Shown here: one piece after another, positions 43,545 to 55,194 of the stretch
Position numbering within the stretch: the first letter of the stretch is position 1
How the letters are laid out: each line of letters begins with the position of its first letter
Assembly: GCA_947396885.1 (NCBI GenBank)
Contig: OX377201.1
Coordinates: 61,096,623 to 61,160,622, forward strand
Length of the DNA: 64,000 bases
Direction of reading: 5' to 3'
Source of the DNA: Heligmosomoides polygyrus polygyrus
Taxonomy: Eukaryota; Nematoda; Chromadorea; Rhabditida; Heligmosomidae
Translations under genes and position numbers: made by a program
The notes under the pieces: model-generated
Database searches by the model: none
What the model saw: only the letters and a program-made list of their open reading frames with translations
What the model was told of the DNA's origin: nothing

Positions 43545-44790
43545 GAAGTAAGTGAGTATTGGACCACTGTTCAGATGTAAGCATTGGTAGGATTCCGCTA
43601 TCAAAAGCCGCCAGGTTCACCACAGCATGGCGCAAAACTCCGATTCCGGCCTTAGGCCTCATGCATACTTCCTGTCACCGCGATGAAATGGCGACGATAA
43701 GTTTTGCGGAGCGATGCGAAGAGGACGCGCAGTTCCCAGGACTAGTCGCATCTCTCGTCACTCTGCAAGGGAGGGCGACGGCAAGCTGCCCAGGAGCAAC
43801 GCTAAATACCGAGCGCGACGCGAAAAAGTATGCCATGCCAACAATGGACGCGAGAAGTCATCGCGCATGCCGCCACCACAACTGCGGCCGCCGCGGCGAA
43901 GTTTCCGTTAACTGTCCGGCCGCGCGCGGCGGAATGATTATAAACTCCGTAAAACAATGGCAATATAAATCCAGGGTATACTTCCGGTGCTGCGACTCGC
44001 GATTGCATCTTGATCATGGAACTGTGCCCCTGGCCTTACATTGTCCCATGCACGACTCGTGACTTGATCTAATTACGAAGCACAGCCAGCACCCTATCAC
44101 TCTCAATTTCTGTGTGTAACCGGAAGTGAGCTCTGGTCGGGCCTACATCGGAAGTTTCCTCGAACGTAAAGCTTTCTGCAAATCGCACCGAAGCGGGAAT
44201 AACATTATATCCACTGCATCCAAACCGAAGTCTGCTTGTGTGAGTGTAAAGGCATGTTAACTGGTTCTCAAGAAAAACTAGGTAAAATTGATGTGGAGGT
44301 CGTCTATCCTGAGCCGTTACAGGGGAAACTCGCGTTTAAAGCTACCGAAGTAGTAAAGAGGGTACAGTCCCAATGGGGAGATACACATTGTAGCGGGACG
44401 TGCGTTCTACCCCTCGTTCTCTTTTACAGTTTGCATCGATTTCCAAGCTTCTTACCATCGGCTTTTCTGTGAGCCGTTTCTTTGCATAACTTCTCTTCCT
44501 TTTTTCGCCGATTACTGTTCCCTTCTTTTCTTCTTTGCTATTTTCTAATGTTTCGAGTTTTTTAAACAGCGCAGATAACGACCACAGTGGAACAAAAACT
44601 TAAACCTCTTAAAACATAGGAAAAACGCCGAGCTCGAGGAGGGAACGGGAAGAGATCACACATTCGACGACACAATCTAGCACTATATAGTTGAGTTAGC
44701 CTTCGATGATGTTCGAGCGAGCAAACCCGCGTGAGATACGCCTGATCGAACCCTGCGCGGACAACATGCCTTCAACCTGAGAAGCTTCTA
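43545..44790 (+). other. GC-rich stretch with a 167-codon open frame, otherwise nothing recognised
   Basis: The plus frame 43559-44062 is open for 167 codons through a G+C-rich patch and contains a Cys/His-rich RACRHHNCGRRG segment and CCDSRLHLDHG. Spacing does not fit a known zinc finger. The frame in another register (43714-43911) is also open, as expected from GC-rich repeats, so coding status is doubtful. Bases 44070-44790 show no feature. Confidence 0.25.
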
Positions 44791-45310
44791 CTGCAGAGGA
44801 AGCGTGCCCTCCTCCTGCTTGCCACAGCGGCATATGCGCGCGTTTCTAAGCGTCTAGCTCCAGAAGACGGGTCCTCTACGTCGCGCAACAGGCGTCTGGA
44901 GGCGGAAGAGGTGACGCCGTCGTCGTACGACGAGTGACCGCACTCAGAATTCAACATAGGATGCTGCTGCAGTCGACGAAACGCAGCCTCCTCCTGCTTG
45001 AAATGGTGGCAATTGGGCGCGTTTCTCAGCGTACTGATTCCGAATACGTGTCGCCGACGTCTGTCGTGAGCATGGGGTGGCGGTATGTATGCCAACTGTA
45101 GTTTGTACCCTTACGAGATACACGGTGGTTCAGTGGTGTAATCTTTATTGGTGGACGAACCGTCGGAGTCGAGGATGTCAGAGAAGACTAAGATTTGGGT
45201 CGGCCGCGGGCCAATCGCTTGCTCTCGGACCGGCCGAACATGATTTACAGTACGTCGTGATCTTTGTCTACGACACATGGGAGGATTACCAAGTGGGTGG
45301 TGGAGAACGG
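44790..45310. repeat. Duplicated GC-rich block
   Basis: CCTCCTCCTGCTTG followed about 20 bases later by GCGCGTTTCT.AGCGT occurs at 44811-44852 and again at 44990-45030. The stretch adjoins the repeat copy at 45320-45890 and probably belongs to the same family. Confidence 0.5.
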
Positions 45311-45319
45311 AAGTAAGGG

Positions 45320-45890
45320 ACCTCTAGGATGGACCAGAAGAGCTACCAAGAAGGAAAGGAATAACCTGGAGGGGGAACCAGGACAAGGAAACCAGCACCA
45401 CTAAGGGGGTCAATTGTAGAAACAAGGAACTGGGGCAGGAGTTGGGACCATTAAGGTGGGGAGAGAAGAGAGCGGGGGGGGGGAAGACCAGTAAAGGCGG
45501 GCCAGCAACTAGACTTATTGTTAGTAAAAAGAAACGAATTAGAGATCTATCGTTCGGATTCGGAAGGCGTGTCAACGATATCTGGAAAGACAAGCTGTTT
45601 AGCATGAGAACGGTTGCGGGGTACCAACCTGAGGGCAGAAGTATTGCGCAGCACAAACCAATGACGTTGCTGAACGATCTGGAGAGAATGGCTATGATGA
45701 ACGCACGAAAGTGGTGAACGGCGCGATGCCGATAAAGTACACAGCAGATCCTAGATGATAGCGAACTCTAATTTGTACAAAAACTACTTTCCGTAGGTCA
45801 GTGGTGTTGCAAAGTCGCACGAAGAGCGCAATCGCGAGACACGCCGTTTTAGGTGTGTCGAAGCGCCTGTTTGACATAAACAACAATTGG
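45320..45890 (-). repeat. GC-rich dispersed repeat, copy 2 (inverted)
   Basis: On the minus strand the order of landmarks (GGCGTGTCTCGCGA, GAAAGTAGTTTTT, TTCACCACTTTC, TTCTGCCCTCAGGTT, CGTTGACACGCCTTCC) equals that of 15738-16110. It contains G10 at 45474-45483. Confidence 0.7.
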
Positions 45891-46336
45891 TAAGAAAACA
45901 AAAGTAAAACAAAGCAGCGGGCACAAACTGACAGGAGACAAAAAGGAAAACAAAAGGCTCGATATGGTGAAAAACAGAACAATCGGTCGACCAACTGTGA
46001 AAAATCTCAGTCAAGAAGTGGAAAAATGAAGTGGTAATGGTAGAAAAACGTGAAGAGGAGACGAAAGAAGAAACGGAGCAAAAGCAACATGCAGCAGAAC
46101 CAAAATAAATGTAAAAAATAGAGCGAAGCTAAGGCCTGTAAGCGTTCAAATTCTCGAGGTCCCCATTATTTGGCAACGGTGGCTGCCGCACCTCGACATT
46201 ACGTGCGGCGTTGTGTTTGCTATGCTGTGAACCCTCTTCACAGCACTGCCACTGCAAGACCGTAAAATCTGCCGCCGTGATAATAACTCGGCCCAACAAC
46301 AATAACATTCAGTTGATCTCAGTTAGACCACAAGAA

Positions 46337-46830
46337 GTGCTCCGACACGCCTCACGGCGGGTCTCGCACTTGCGCGCTTTGCGCGTCTTCGAAGCTTCAC
46401 TACGACCTACGGAAAGTAGTTTTTTTTTAAACCTTAAATTCGCTAACAGCTAGAACCTGGTGCGTACTTCATCGACATCATGCCGTTCACCACTTCAGCA
46501 CCTTCGTCATAGATATTCTCTCCGGACCGGCCACTAACGTTATTGGTTGATGCCGCGCAGTATTTCTGTCCCTCAGGTTGCTCCTCCGCAACCGTTCTCA
46601 TGCTTAACAGCTAGCATTTCCACATATCGTTGACATGTATTCCGAAGCCAGTTCCCCCTCATTCGTCTATTTTTATTGGATCTAATTGCTGGTCCACCTT
46701 TATTGGCCTCCCCCCTCTCCCTTCCCTCCCAAACCTTCCTGGTCCACTTCCTTGTTTCCTCTATTGACCCTCGACTGCTCTCTTCTTGCTGGTTCCCCGT
46801 GCCCCTCTTCCAGGGCCGGATTCATCAACG
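46337..46830 (+). repeat. GC-rich dispersed repeat, copy 3, with a MITE end at its right side
   Basis: Landmarks match copies 1 and 2 in plus orientation. At 46811 the repeat is cut by CAGGGCCGGATTCATCAACG, the left end of the MITE family seen complete at 32515-32678; a corresponding right end was not found. Confidence 0.7.
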
Positions 46831-46835
46831 ACTTA

Positions 46836-48668
46836 CGTAACTTTAACGCCTATGGTATAGTCCCGCGGAAGTGTCCGCGGAACGGGATTAATCGAGCCGG
46901 GACCCAGTGCGCGACCAGTAGTCGAAGTCCGCAACACCCTTTTCTGCGGACTGTCGGCGGCGGTCGGTGGACGGGCTGGTATACCTCCCGTCAGCGGGAC
47001 GACCCCGCGACCGACAACCTTCCGCGTTGAAACGCACCGCGGGAGGCTGTCGGTCGGCTGCCCTCCAACAGCTGATTGCGCTCTAGTTTTCAAATTTATT
47101 TTAGTTCGACACGCATTGCTCACGGCTATGAATTCGACAACATTTGGCCTTCCTGATATAGTTCGCATGACCTGAAATGGATCTGCATAACGCATGGGCC
47201 GATTCACAGGAAAACCGAATGAGATCCGTCATAGGAATCTGGGAATTGTCTGTACAAACCTCGAGCTCGGTCATGCCTAGGTGGTGGAAATCGGGTGAAT
47301 ATTTCGGACGGTTGAGCATTGAAGAGTGGTTATCTTGCAGGAATTCGCTGACCCTCCCATTCGACATCTGAGACATCTTCTCTTCAAGATTGTTCTGAAG
47401 ACATGCTTCAGCTCACTGCTTTCCATAGACCTAACCATTGTTCTTGACATAACACGGACTCAGTGCTAAGAATATACAAAAAAGTGGAGAACAAAAGTCG
47501 GTGAAGTAGTCCTCCAAATAAGAGTACTATCAAAGACATTATGCTTCTACCACAACAGAAAAAATATACAATTCCACTGAAGCACATATTTATTCAGATC
47601 GCTTCTATCAAGTAACTTCTCCACCGGGCCGGAGTTCTTTTGGGATTCGTATTTGTCGCAATGTGGCCCTAAAAAGGGCCGTTGGGTTAGATTCGTGTTC
47701 GTCCATGACCAGCACTTCCTCTGACTGCGCCACATTATGCCCCACGTTTTCATGAATCATTCAAGGAAGGAAAAACGATAGTCTTCAGATGATTCAGTAA
47801 ATCATTATCCCAGGCTAATCTACTACTATTCGATTGGTTCTGTTTGTAGCTAACGACTAAGTATTATTTGGAAGCCAACAGGCTTGTCAGTTTTGCTCTT
47901 CAGGTTTATCATGAACGGCTACCACTCAATTGGTCATCCATCATTCAAACTCATGGTATATGATGACAGGCTCACAATCACACCAAACAGTTTTCGAGGC
48001 GTTTGTGACCACAATGAGAATCGGCCAAGTCGCAACCTATGAAGTAGCCTTTTTAAGCACCAACAATGAATGGAACTGAGAAAAGGAGTGGCTGCAAAAC
48101 GTTTTAAGGGATTAGATCGGCGAACAAGCCTAGTATCACGGAACACCATGGAAGTGCCGAACAACCCGGAAAAACAACAACAGAATCCATTCTCAATAGA
48201 ATGACATGCCTAAGTTTACGGGCCCGCCTACGGAAGCTGAGAAGGGCCTAATGTTTTTCATCTGCGAATACATCTAGCATATTCGCGCTAGTTCGGCAGA
48301 AGCTTAGCCACAAGATTGGGCATCCACTAGAGCTGAGAACAAAACCAAACATAGGGTTCACTAAAAGCCGGCAAACCTCATTTTTTGTTAACTCGCGAAA
48401 AAATTCTAAAAGAGGAATGTTCGAAAGAGAAAACAAACGTAACTATAACACTCGACGAAGCGGGGCCAATGCAGGAAATGCGATTAGTTGTGTCGCAGCG
48501 CTTCCTACAGCCCAACTTCTACGGAATGTCGTGGAGACAATCAGAATTATTTGGTCTACAAAATGACTTGCACTGGCCAGCCCGTCGAAAACGCAGCATA
48601 TTATCTTTCTCAGAAGACTCTCTTACCAACTCGGCGACTCCAATGGGAAGGAAGACTTCGTCGGCCTG
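46836..48668. other. No gene recognised
   Basis: Bases 46850-47090 are G+C-rich with short palindromes (CGCGGAAGTGTCCGCGG). Open frames on both strands (46833-47207 minus, 47101-47376 minus, 48385-48729 plus) have no recognised domains. They may be the interior of the element whose left end is at 46811. Confidence 0.4.
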
Positions 48669-48703
48669 GTTGGGACCAGGGATGAGCGGACTAACCGTTA
48701 TCC

Positions 48704-50888
48704 ATAGACGAGTGGTTTGTTCAGCGTAGCCAAGATTGGTACAACTCTTTATTGCGGCTTACGTTTCGGCGTCGTCGCCTTCTTCAGAGCCTGGAAAAGT
48801 CGAAGTCATCTGAGAAGCTACCCTCCCAAATGCCATTTCATCCTGCAGGAACCCATCCAAAAGGCTAAGAGACTACGAAAACGATGCCGAAAGAAGTCGA
48901 AAACATGGCTAACCTTAGATGTGGACAAAAGGCGTTCACCGTCACCCTGGCTGGACGAAAGATGGGTGAATGAGCTTAGAGCCCGGGGGACCACCCGCCT
49001 TAGGGACCTAACGGGTCATGACCCAGAGGTCAAAACACGCAGAGGGCGACGTACGGCGCCAGCTCTTGGTTCACAGCCAAGCACTCGTCCTTCCTATTGA
49101 TCTTTGGGGACTTCGCCGCAATGTACAGCGCCTCGAGAGTTCGGCGCGCCGAAATCTCATCTTCACGCGCAAGGATCTTGACCTCCACGCCAAAACAGCT
49201 GTTTGCGTGCCGCCGCACCCTGTGCTCGCCCAAGGGATTGGAGACTTGGGACCTGCGCAACCCGTCCAAGTGCTCCTTGATCCTTACGCACAAGGGCCTA
49301 CCTGCTTCCCCCACATACTCCTCTCCGCACTCCGTACATCTGATCAGGTACACCACACCAGACGTTTGACAGTCATCAACCTCCCAAAAGGACAAACAAC
49401 ACATGATGGTGTTGTGCATAGGCGGTCATACAAACGGTTCCGGACCAGCTGCTTCTTAAGGTTGTTAGGTGGCACTGCTACCACCCTCACATCGTCTTGC
49501 AGCTCAGCCTTCCTAACGCAGCCACGGATGGCTGCGGTCAGAGCGTCCGAAATGAACGGGACACAGAATGTCATCTTTGACCGCTCTCGCTGCGATTCAG
49601 CGGTTCTTGGCTGTCGTCTCTGCCCACTAGCCCCGCCAGTGGGAGCATATCCATTCTGAATCGCGATGCGGTGCGCCATATTCACAGAGTAGGCCCTTTC
49701 CGCGGTTTCAGATGAAACCGCTCGAGCAGTGCGGAATATTCTGAACCACGGCTCTTTTCATACTGAATGGGTGAGCCGATGCGCAGTTAACAATGATGTT
49801 CTTGCTTGCCGGCTTCCGGTACCACCTGGTTCGGTAAACCCCGTCAGAAAGATGGATCTGCACATTGAGGAATGCGAGCCAGTTCTCCTGCGGTTTCTCC
49901 CGTGTAAATTTAATGTGCGTTGACTGCCGGTTGAGTAGCTCAAAGCAGGTATCCATCTCGAGTTGAGTGGGACAGACGATAAAGCAATCGTCAATATACC
50001 GGCAGTAGATGGTGGGCATTCGATCTAGCAAAGGGAGCCTCCACCGTTGACATGAATGCAACCGCGAGAACTGGAGCTAGTCTTTGGCCCATGGCGAGGC
50101 CTCTTATCTGCTTGTGATACTCACCTGACCACCTAAACACGTTGCACTGCAGACACTCATTGACGAGCCCTACCACTTGCAGTACGGATAGACCGTACAT
50201 GTTTATGCTGGTGTGGTGTTCATTTAGAATTTCCAGAACTGCCTCCAATGCGCATTTGTTGGAGACGTTAGTGTAAAGCGATGTTACGTCAAACGATCCA
50301 CAACGCATTCCTTCTGCAGTCTAGCTTCTCTCAGCTTTTCGAGGAAATGGCTCGTGTTAGGTAGGTGGGTATAAACTGGTGTAGCTGCACAAGCACGAGG
50401 TTGAGAAACCAAGCAATACGGTCAGTGGGACCACCAACATTGCTGATGATGGGCCGGATTTTGAACACTGATGGGTCGTCGGCAGAGGCACTCTCTGGAG
50501 GGAGTTTGTGCGTCTTTATGAGCGTGTAGAGCACCGTACATGTAGGCAGTTCGCAACGCAACCTCGTTATCACCCCCTTAGGTAGATTTGCGGATCGTGC
50601 CACTTCTACCCATTTCCTGTTCAGTCTACGGTATTGTCGTCTAAACTCCTCAGGACTAGAACGACTGTAGACCGATGTGTCCTGGAGGTGCAAACGAGTG
50701 ATCGCTCGGTCCAGCTCTTGTGACAGCACAACGAAATCTCCACCTTTATCGTTTATGCCGATCTTTATGGCACCCGATAGGGAGAGGTTACGGATATCCC
50801 TAAGCCTTGTTGCTGGGCGGCGGAGAGATTAGAAGACACCCGTTTACCCACGAAGCTACGCAGGACGGTACGCAAACCACTCGTCTAT
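48704..50888 (-). pseudogene. Penelope-like element: RT plus GIY-YIG endonuclease, frameshifted
   Basis: Read on the minus strand. RT part: INDKGGDFVVLSQELDRAI (about 50750), KIRPIISNVGGPTDRIAWFL (50460), DVTSLYTNVS motif A (50290), YHKQIRGLAMGQRLAPVLA motif B (50110), YCRYIDDCFIV with the catalytic Asp pair (50000) and WLAFLNVQI (49880). A linker with CTTPSCVVCPFG follows (49430). The endonuclease shows GVVYLIRCTECGEEYVGEAG, an R-x-x-x-H segment, TLEALYI with the catalytic Glu and PKINRKDE (49360-49080). This order is specific to Penelope-like elements, whose RT is related to telomerase. At least four frameshifts separate the parts. A 16-bp sequence, ATAGACGAGTGGTTTG, stands inverted at both borders (48704-48719 and 50873-50888). 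Confidence 0.9.
48761..48787 (-). ncRNA. Hammerhead-ribozyme-like core at the Penelope 3' end
   Basis: The minus strand reads CTGAAGA, one A, a 4-bp stem GGCG/CGCC with ACGA loop, then GAAAC. CUGANGA, stem II and GAAA in this order are the conserved hammerhead core, and hammerhead motifs are known from Penelope-like element termini. Stems I and III and the cleavage site are not convincingly formed here, so activity is uncertain. Confidence 0.45.
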
Positions 50889-52414
50889 AGCAACATCAAG
50901 GATGCCAAGGTTCATCGAGAGTCGAACATGGAATAACCGTTATCCGTTATCCGTTTTTCAAGGGTTTTTGGCCTATCCGTTTTGTTGTTCGTTATCCGGT
51001 GATTAAGGGCCAGATAACGAACAACAAATTAGCTGAATGTTAGCTTTGGACGTGGTGATGGGTGGACTATGTACGGGATCTTTCACGATCGTAAGAGTGT
51101 GGTCGTCAGAAGCAACAGAAGCGTTTAAATCTAGAAGGGTTAATTGAAGTTTCCTCATTTGGGAACTGGCTACATAGTTTTAAAGATATCTCACTTCCAG
51201 CCTTCCAGAAGGCTCGCTCAGCCTGTAGCATAATTATATGAGGCCACAGCATTGTTCATTCATCTCAAGTCATGTGCTGAACAAGAAGGCATAGAAACTG
51301 CTACTAGCAATCGTCAAAAGTGGAGAGCCGCATCCTGGGAAGAACTTTTTATCGCCGATCTCTCCATTGTATTATTTGTGGTTACACTACTGCAGTATGT
51401 TCGATTTGATTGCAGGTTGTAATTGTACTTTTTAGCCACATGCTGTCGTGAATTATCAAAAAATACTGCAGTACAGCAATGAATACTAGCAAAAGAAATA
51501 AGATTAATCCAAATGCATAGAATAAGCAACTTCTTCATTAAAAATTTTAGGGGAACAATAAACTAATAAACAAACTTATCATCTTGGGTCCTGAAGGCAT
51601 GTAGATTTGTTTCAATTTGTGAGTTTTTTGTGAAACTTATTTGCAACATAGGGAAGACCTCCGCTTTGGGCTTTGTCGGATGTTCTTTCTCTATTCCAGA
51701 AGGGATGGTCGCATATTCTTCCTCAGACCCAGAAGGTCTGGATGTCATAACTCTTTGAGTGTGTGTTTGCCGTACACAATTGCTTGCAGCTACTACCCAA
51801 AGGTTAGTATTTTATCCATCCCAGATAATTCCACGTTGAAGTACCTTGGATCTTGGGATGCTTTCGTGCACCAACAACAATAACGGTTCATAGCATGTGT
51901 AGGATCAAGATCGTTATGTGAAGTTTGTTTGGTTAGATGTCTCCTGTCTTCTTCTTCTTTCCAGAGACATCGGTAGAGTTGCTCTTCCAAGGACTATTCT
52001 ATTTTTCGACTGCTCTAATTGAAAAAAGTTAAGCGCAGAATGAGGCTGTTAAATAAGGACCCAATCGTCTCTTTGGAAACAGATGAAAGGCGTGTATGTT
52101 GCTGTGCGTTGTCTTCCTACAGATGGGCAGAAAACCCCATAAAGCGTCGTTAATGTAACGACTGCAAAACGTTTCAAAAAAGTACTAAAATGTCTAAAAA
52201 TGGCTTATAAATTAACAGTGTTTTAAGTTCTGATCTGCTGTTGAAATTAGTGCATTTTAAAACGAGTTTTAATTTTTGTTGTTTGTTCGTCATCCGTTTT
52301 TCCCTTATCCGGCTATTTTCGGACAAAATTATCCGTTATTCGTCATCTGGTTTTCAAAATTTCATTATCCGCTCATCCCTGGTGGGCGCGTGCTGGCGGT
52401 GTGCTACTCTACCT

Positions 52415-52562
52415 TCCCCATTCGACGGCCCGTAGCTCTTTTGGTTTAAGGGCTCAGCAAAAACGAAACATGCTTTTCTACAATATGAAGAGATTCTCGC
52501 AGCACTATCCATTTCCCCCGTTCGACCTACGCCTGAGACCCTTCCCTGGTTAGCTTATACCA
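52415..52562 (+). repeat. Third partial copy of the 31.4-32.7 kb inverted-repeat family
   Basis: CCCGTAGCTCTTTTGGTT, AACGAAACATGCTTTTCTAC, CACTATCC and GACCTACGCCTGAGACCCTT match 32422-32720 without the inserted MITE. Confidence 0.75.
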
Positions 52563-52689
52563 TACGATTGCGTGAAGTGCGCAAATTTGAAACACGCCGA
52601 AAAGCGCGTCGAAGCACTTTTGTCATATAATTAAGCTTGGAAAAACGAGCTGGAAAGCTGAAATCTGCAAGGCGCCTCCCGACGTTGAA

Positions 52690-53108
52690 CCTAATATGGG
52701 TATGTTATCGAGTCACTCCTGTGAGTTCGCAGAGGCACTCAGCGAAGAAAGATTAACGGCGCAAGAGACGAGGTGCTCCTTTGGCAAGTAAGGGGACATA
52801 GGTCGTTCTTTGTGGCAGCCCTTGACCACCACCGGTGTTGGTATTTGTAATCGTCTTCAAACGGTTCCGAGAGACGACTGAAGGCGACGAACGTTTCAGC
52901 AACAGCTCGATAAATATCGTTGTCGCTGCTAAACGACGGCGGTGTCACATCTTCTCTGCGTATGCTCCACATAATGGCTGCTTCGAAAGAGGCATGGATG
53001 AGCCTGCTTGATGAGAAGACAGCAGATGTTCCGTCACCGGACGTGAATATTGTTGCAGGTGACCTTCACCGTTACGTTGGAACAACAAAGGCGGTTGGAG
53101 ATGTTATG
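52690..53108 (+). pseudogene. RTE family A-like endonuclease fragment
   Basis: Reading several plus frames gives AQETRCSFGK (catalytic Glu motif), LTTTGVGI and finally SLLDEKTADVPSPD and NIVAGDLHRYVGTTK, corresponding in order to the endonuclease of the element at 3.8-7.4 kb (KETRW, GIGIIVSER, SLRDEKTAVV). The GDLN motif has become GDLH. Only the N-terminal ~140 codons survive, with several frameshifts. Confidence 0.7.
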
Positions 53109-53532
53109 GTGGTTTAGGAAACGGGTCACGCAACGCCGATTGGGAGTATACTTGAGTATACAGAGTCGTAGGACCGTAAGACGACAAAACTTTGCGGTGA
53201 CCAAGGATCTCCAGCTGCCCCACAACGGTGCTTTGCGTACAACCAAGTGTCGCCGCCAATTCGCGAGTGGTTGAAATTGGCTTCACCTCGAAGGCTTCGC
53301 GCAAGCTGTCTTCTTCCACAACAGAGGGCCGTCTGGAACGAAGTCGGTCTTCGAGAGTGATATCTCCAGCTTTGAAGCGCTGATACCAACGGGCCACTGT
53401 GGAATAATGAACGACTTCCTCCTTGAGTGTAGCGCAGATTTTGGAGGCTGCAGTCCTTGCGGAATGGCCTTGCAGAAATTCGCAGTAAACGATAGGTCGT
53501 AGCTTGCTGCTGCTGTTGCTTATCGTTGACAT
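53104..53532 (-). CDS. Mariner transposase DNA-binding region only (142 aa)
   Basis: The uninterrupted frame contains both helix-turn-helix motifs of a mariner paired-like domain: TVARWYQRFKAGDITLEDR (residues ~45-64) and STTRELAATLGCTQSTVVGQ (~87-106), joined by the RSRRPS linker. At LGHRKV, shortly before the catalytic part should begin, the sequence diverges into an unrelated tail and stops where the endonuclease fragment begins. No catalytic Asp is present. The open frame may be chance survival of a recent truncation or a retained DNA-binding protein; the sequence alone cannot decide. Confidence 0.75.
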   Translation of the reverse strand: MSTISNSSSKLRPIVYCEFLQGHSARTAASKICATLKEEVVHYSTVARWYQRFKAGDITLEDRLRSRRPSVVEEDSLREAFEVKPISTTRELAATLGCTQSTVVGQLEILGHRKVLSSYGPTTLYTQVYSQSALRDPFPKPP

Positions 53533-54299
53533 TGTTGCTTATTCGTACTCGACGAGGCCTTATAGTATAGTATGCTTGAGGAAGCTTCGAGAATGTACTG
53601 TGACATCACCACACAATATCAATACTGTAAGAGCTTTAACAAATTTAATAGGCAGTAGCGTAAAGTGTTGGAAGACTCTTCGATCAACCTAATATACTGA
53701 CCACCAGCTTCCGTCGCCGGCTTCGTCCGCGACTGACGCCGGAGGTGCGGGCCACGCCAGGCTTGCCGGCTTCGGGTATGGCGGACCACGCTAGGAACGT
53801 AGCCCAATCCTAGCTAGGATGTTTTCTCACCCAGCGTCCATCGCCGGCTTCTCCGACAACCAACGCTGGGTAAGGAAGCGTCCTAACTTGTCGAACATGT
53901 TGAAACGTACGCCTACTATAGATTGAGTCTTACTGAGTAACACTCACATTCCTGTATAGCACTCAGGAGAATGTCTGTCAACAGGCCTGCTTCGTCTATG
54001 GCGGTTTCAAACCGACTACAGCTCGTCATGCCTAATCGAATGTCTGACATTGTTGTCCTGTCGTCGTGCTTTGAGCCACGAGGTGTGGTTAGTTTCGGAA
54101 AAGATGACGCAGGACAAAGATACCATCCACTTTTGTATCAACGCAACATCGACTGCGTATCTGTACTATGAAAATCGCTCCTCTGAGCACGAGTTAGACC
54201 GATGAGTTCCAGCAAGATTTCAGTGCTTCCAGCAAGATTTAAGTGCTGGCGATCAAAGGAGTATGCAACATCTGTGACATCTCGAATTCGGTCACATTC

Positions 54300-54865
54300 G
54301 TGAACGGCCTGGGAGCCTTCGAGAGCGTCGAGGAAGCCGTGAAGAAGACAAAGAAGGTCAGACTCCTTACACACCTCTCCACTGTTCTTCTTGCCCTAAT
54401 ATACACCTCAGATACCTTGGCCATAAGAAACAGGATGTATAACGCGATCAGCATCGCATAGCGTGCAATCGAGATGGTGATGCTCAGAGTGCTACGATTC
54501 CCGCAAGTGAGAGAAGGCCTTCAAAGTTCATATTTCGTCGACGTTGGAAGATCAGGGACGCTGTCGCATAGGCCAAGTCGTCGAAAATTGGGTGAGCCAC
54601 CCACGTAATGCTCTTTGCAGACACCCGCTAGACGAGAGCCGTTACCGATTGGGATCTACGAAATGTCAAAAGACTACCAGGACGCCCACCAACGCGTTGG
54701 TTGAACTTCTTCGTAAAATCTCTTAACCGACAATATGACGTTCTTCGTGTCCCACGAGCGAGGATTTATTGGAGCACTCTGGCACGCAACGGGGACGAAT
54801 GGAGACGTTGCTGTCCCCGCTTGAGCAACTCAATGGCCATCGGGAAGACAGGTGATACAAAAACG
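54300..54865 (+). pseudogene. RTE family B, 3' fragment
   Basis: Shifting plus frames read FESVEEAVKKTKK, AISIA..AIE, FPQVREGLQSS, a GRP-like QDAHQRVG stretch and RQYDVLRVPRARIYW-type text, matching 14800-15360 of the fuller copy in order. The copy ends at GACAGGTGATAC like the fuller one. It is a typical 5'-truncated insertion, with multiple stops. Confidence 0.85.
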
Positions 54866-55194
54866 CGTTTTGCGTCGCATCACGATATGTTTGAATGTTT
54901 AGCTGTGGTATGCATATTTGATTAGAGATCTCATTGTTTCTGCAGGTTTAGTATTTAGTTTTGGCAGGTAGTTTTCGGCAGTTAGTCGAATGGATTCAGT
55001 TTCCACGAAAGAGGAGGAATGTATAGCGCCCTAGTTTTGAAAGCTTATCACCGATGATATTATGTTTTTTATAATGGACATTCGAGAACTTCCATTTTTC
55101 TACTGTTACAGTTCTTGTGCGGCGATGCTGTTTTCTATAGGGAGTACCGACAACTATGTGATTTTGGTGAGTTTCCGGCACTGTGGTAGCTGGG

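Larger units (their letters stand above)
48669..52389. mobile_element. hAT-like element (3.7 kb) hosting a Penelope-like element
   Basis: CAGGGATGAGCGGA at 48677 is repeated in inverse at the right end, 52368-52381. Near both ends lie many TTATCCG/CCGTTATCC words, like the subterminal repeats of the 17.9-kb hAT-like element. The 8-mers outside (GTTGGGAC and GTGGGCGC) match at only five positions, so a target duplication is not proven. Inside, right of the Penelope insertion, minus-strand frames 51990-51793 and 51748-51563 (EEEYATIPSGIEKEHPTKPK) look protein-like but I cannot assign them. Confidence 0.6.

Noticed and set aside
45444..45717. 91-codon plus frame with basic composition
   Set aside because: Lies entirely in the inverted copy of the GC-rich dispersed repeat and includes a poly-G run.
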